Positions 6,401-7,222 of a stretch of 7,222 nucleotides of DNA are shown here, in pieces; position 1 is the stretch's first letter; every line of letters begins with the position of its first letter. The notes under the pieces are model-generated. The model made no database searches. It was not told the origin of the DNA and saw only the letters and a list, made by a program, of their open reading frames with translations. Source of the DNA: Zoogloeaceae bacterium (GTDB lineage Bacteria > Pseudomonadota > Gammaproteobacteria > Burkholderiales > Rhodocyclaceae). The translations under genes and the position numbers were made by a program. The stretch covers positions 1 to 7,222 of the forward strand of contig JAIRLE010000114.1 in the NCBI GenBank assembly GCA_031259605.1, in the 5' to 3' direction.

Positions 6401-7014
6401 TCACGGACAAGCGCGTGCAGACTTTTTATGGCGTGATGGACAACGGTACGCACAATCTGGACCGCGGCAATCTGGTAGAACAGACGATTCATCAGGCCAC
6501 GGCGGCCGTTGGCAATCATGCCGCCGAAGATTTGCGCTATCTGTCGAAAAACTCCGTGGATTACACGAACGAATACGGTTTCTACATTGACCTGATCGTC
6601 GACAATGTCGCGGAAGGCGAGCGCGTCATCCAGCCGCCGATATTGTTTTCCGACCGGGTTCTGTTCACTACGCTTGTTCCCCGCCTCCCCTCGGCGGAAC
6701 AAAGCTGCGAGACCGGCGGCGCATACACGTGGGTCATGCAGGTCGACCTCGACGGCGGACAACCGGACAGCAGCGTGTTCGACCTGACCGGAGACAGGAT
6801 ATTCAACGATAACGACAAATCGGCAGGACAGGCCGTCGGTGGCAGCAAGTTCGACAACACCGCGTCTGGAGGAAGCTCTCCATCGGATGGAGGATTGGGA
6901 GTCGATGGAGACAATATCATCGAACTCCAGGGCAATAGCAATGATGGAATTTCCATCAAAGGCGACCCCACCGGCCAGGGCCGCGAATCCTGGCAGCAGC
7001 TCAAGGGCCGCTGA
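3418..7014 (+). CDS. pilY1: Type IV pilus tip adhesin/assembly protein PilY1 (PilC)
   Basis: The 1198-residue product is exported by Sec (hydrophobic segment about 19-36, likely cleavage after A34-L35-A36) and would cap the pilus on the minor-pilin complex, acting in assembly, adhesion and control of retraction. The N-terminal half is von Willebrand A-like. It has D62-N-S-G-S66-M, then T338 in G-G-T-P-L and D384 in L-M-T-D-G, which together complete a MIDAS metal site; a long insertion separates the first two. Y-Y-D-P-A-V-S-Y followed by a Pro-rich run (about 133-139) is also family-like. The C-terminal half (from about 660) is the PilC/PilY1 beta-propeller, with blade motifs Y-V-G-S-N-D-G-M-L-H-A-F (from 720), V-L-V-G-S-T-G-A-G-G (from 796) and F-G-T-G-K-F-F (977-983). 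The loop D904-K-D-R-D-G-S-V-D912 is the known DxDxDxxxD calcium site. The C-terminus E-S-W-Q-Q-L-K is typical. No RGD tripeptide is present. AGGGA (3407-3411) sits 6 nt before the ATG. The gene looks intact and full-length. Confidence 0.95.
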   Translation: MKTTIRQYFPSFPSRIRPLVYAMAAALSAGSGAALAADAFSLAQEPITSGKGVAPNLLYIHDNSGSMYCSFMPDLERMPGSPSSFAAADGFICSGVSSTACSSGRPVLTEAQSIRLRSPQVNKIYYDPAVSYPPPPAPPGVAIIGANGVPITDGTLGNADFNKAWFDGYDIDGRNLSGNYVTAVTSRGNDTVPRQINLDTNYRATYHVAKRNTGYAVMGEYLPYQGDAGGKAHYYQCNNDSLKTQNSCTLKFVPDEQKQNFANWYSYYRTRNYVARAGVARAFNEVGDEFRLGWGRLNTSNNTSTNAVVEGVRPFDQARKQRFFKWLYDNNTWPGGGTPLRKALDDAGQYYATKLEPWRNDPASSSSGMSGAECRRSFTILMTDGYWNVGGALIATGNVDGLADTYTTPQDANGQTYKWSKKPFRDTTSNTLADVAMYYWINDLLPSVANKVIPTSGDPAFWQHMTTYTIGLGVAPEHVNENDVWEARATELNINTARAPNPGWVAASDTANQIDDLLHAAVNGHGGFASAKNPEDFTSSMKTFLDQIKGTTPIAPVTAASGELRSSSFLYEATYQTDWTGRLSGYPLCLQSEVGVIPGCDAPGKRASSATWHASIPATDRKIYLCGRGNTTAACTPVLTDSDVPSVPNWPPTVNAAQWSRLRANFHRDNGNILGDIINSRPLYVENEDKGCGSWRSLGSAERAAYDDKLKTRTRPAMIYVGSNDGMLHAFKAATAAHRTTSGNGEELFAYIPKAVFGNLPELFKPNYVHRFFVDGSPNASDANLGAASNPDWRTVLVGSTGAGGKGYFALDVENPANPGILWEAGPDVNDFANLGATFGRASIVRMQSGHWVAIFGNGYNAADNKAHLYIADLKTGARLADITLDNAADGDKPNGLSTPLAADKDRDGSVDTVYAGDMLGNLWKIDLSAATPGNWPGTVTTPLFKAVRGGDRQPIYASPDAMLHPRGANGEVLVFFGTGKFFEKSDDDSEHDDLTDKRVQTFYGVMDNGTHNLDRGNLVEQTIHQATAAVGNHAAEDLRYLSKNSVDYTNEYGFYIDLIVDNVAEGERVIQPPILFSDRVLFTTLVPRLPSAEQSCETGGAYTWVMQVDLDGGQPDSSVFDLTGDRIFNDNDKSAGQAVGGSKFDNTASGGSSPSDGGLGVDGDNIIELQGNSNDGISIKGDPTGQGRESWQQLKGR

Positions 7015-7027
7015 AATAACCCGTGAA

Positions 7028-7097
7028 GCGCCGCTGATTGAAAAGGGGAGGAAGAGGGACGCCCGTCCCTTCCCCGCCGCCGGGAAATCAGCGGCGC
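7028..7097 (+). terminator. Nested stem-loop after pilY1, possible terminator or 3' stabiliser
   Basis: The outer stem is a perfect 12-bp inverted repeat, GCGCCGCTGATT (7028-7039) with AATCAGCGGCGC (7086-7097). Inside it, AGGGAC (7055-7060) pairs with GTCCCT (7065-7070) around a GCCC loop, and GGGGA (7045-7049) can pair with TCCCC (7071-7075) to extend that stem across a bulge. It starts 13 nt after the pilY1 stop, where an operon end would be expected. There is no T-tract, so classical intrinsic termination is uncertain; stabilisation of the transcript end is an alternative. The right arm of the outer stem is also the start of the dispersed repeat at 7088. Confidence 0.5.
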
Positions 7098-7160
7098 TGC
7101 GCGCCGGATAGAACGAGCTGGATTGCCGCGTCGATTCGCGCCTCGCAATGACGAGTTCTT
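7088..7160 (+). repeat. Direct copy of the left-hand dispersed repeat
   Basis: Positions 7091-7160 match 4-73 at 64 of 70 positions with no gaps, in the same orientation. The copy contains both module A (hairpin CGGCGC-TGC-GCGCCG at 7092-7106) and module B (GGATTGCC...TCGCAATGACGAG). The operon is therefore bracketed by near-identical direct repeats about 7.09 kb apart. Similarity stops abruptly after GAGTTCTT in both copies. Confidence 0.8.
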
Positions 7161-7222
7161 GCGATGGATTCCCCTCGCCCCCCGCAGGGGGGAGAGGGTG
7201 GCCGAAGGCCGGGAGAGGGGGG
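7161..7222. repeat. Inverted copy of the left C/G-run hairpin module, truncated by window end
   Basis: GCGATGGATTCC (7161-7172) is, apart from its first base, the reverse complement of the GGAATCCATCG motif at 193-203. It is followed by an imperfect hairpin with CCCTC (7172-7176) and CCCCCC (7178-7183) pairing with GGGGGG (7187-7192) and GAGGG (7194-7198). A second small hairpin, GGCC-GAA-GGCC, lies at 7200-7210. The order mirrors the module at 166-203 in the left repeat. More of the element probably lies beyond position 7222. No gene is visible in 7015-7222. Confidence 0.6.

Noticed and set aside
5659..6762. Long open frame on the minus strand (367 codons) inside pilY1
   Set aside because: It lies antisense to a protein with continuous PilY1 family motifs. 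Its translation shows no recognisable domain and is rich in Arg, Gly and Ala as expected from a GC-rich shadow frame.

Overview
The window holds one complete minor-pilin and tip-adhesin operon of a type IV pilus (T4P). All genes are on the + strand, in the order fimT/gspH-like, pilV, pilW, pilX, pilY1. It is bounded on both sides by gene-free DNA packed with palindromic and dispersed repeats. The gene order and protein motifs are those of Beta- and Gammaproteobacteria. Base composition is moderately GC-rich (roughly 60% by eye), and the pilW product resembles the neisserial PilJ type (T-I-I-E-F-L-V-A start of the helix). A betaproteobacterium is my best guess, but this is inference; no rRNA or other taxonomic marker is present.

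Layout. Positions 1-338 have no gene. They form a repeat composite: two arms of a 68-bp inverted repeat (1-68 and 271-338) enclose G/C-run hairpins and a further partial repeat copy. Positions 339-572 hold two back-to-back GC hairpins (349-379, possibly a terminator for something upstream) and then an AT-rich island (464-510) with small direct and inverted repeats, which is the best promoter/operator candidate for the operon. Genes follow at 573-1094 (fimT-like), 1144-1707 (pilV), about 1752-2762 (pilW), 2776-3393 (pilX) and 3418-7014 (pilY1). Gaps are 49 nt, coupled or overlapping, 13 nt and 24 nt, so co-transcription is very likely. Positions 7015-7222 are gene-free again, with a nested stem-loop (7028-7097) right after pilY1, another copy of the dispersed repeat (7088-7160), and inverted copies of the left-hand G/C hairpins running off the end.

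How the genes work together. In characterised T4P systems the four minor pilins, matured by the prepilin peptidase PilD, form a short complex that primes pilus assembly and sits at the tip. PilX, which lacks the usual Glu at +5, is the likely terminal subunit beneath PilY1. PilY1 carries a Sec signal peptide, a von Willebrand A-like region with an intact MIDAS (D62, S64, S66, T338, D384), and a C-terminal beta-propeller with a calcium-binding loop (D904-D912). It would act as tip adhesin, mechanosensor and calcium-dependent regulator of retraction.

Novelty. The genes themselves are an ordinary, intact T4P module. The less ordinary parts are the repeat architecture on both sides of the operon, the absence of the pilE-like gene that often follows pilY1, the compact AT-rich operator-like island, and an atypical PilW processing site. 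I did not find a convincing wholly new system.
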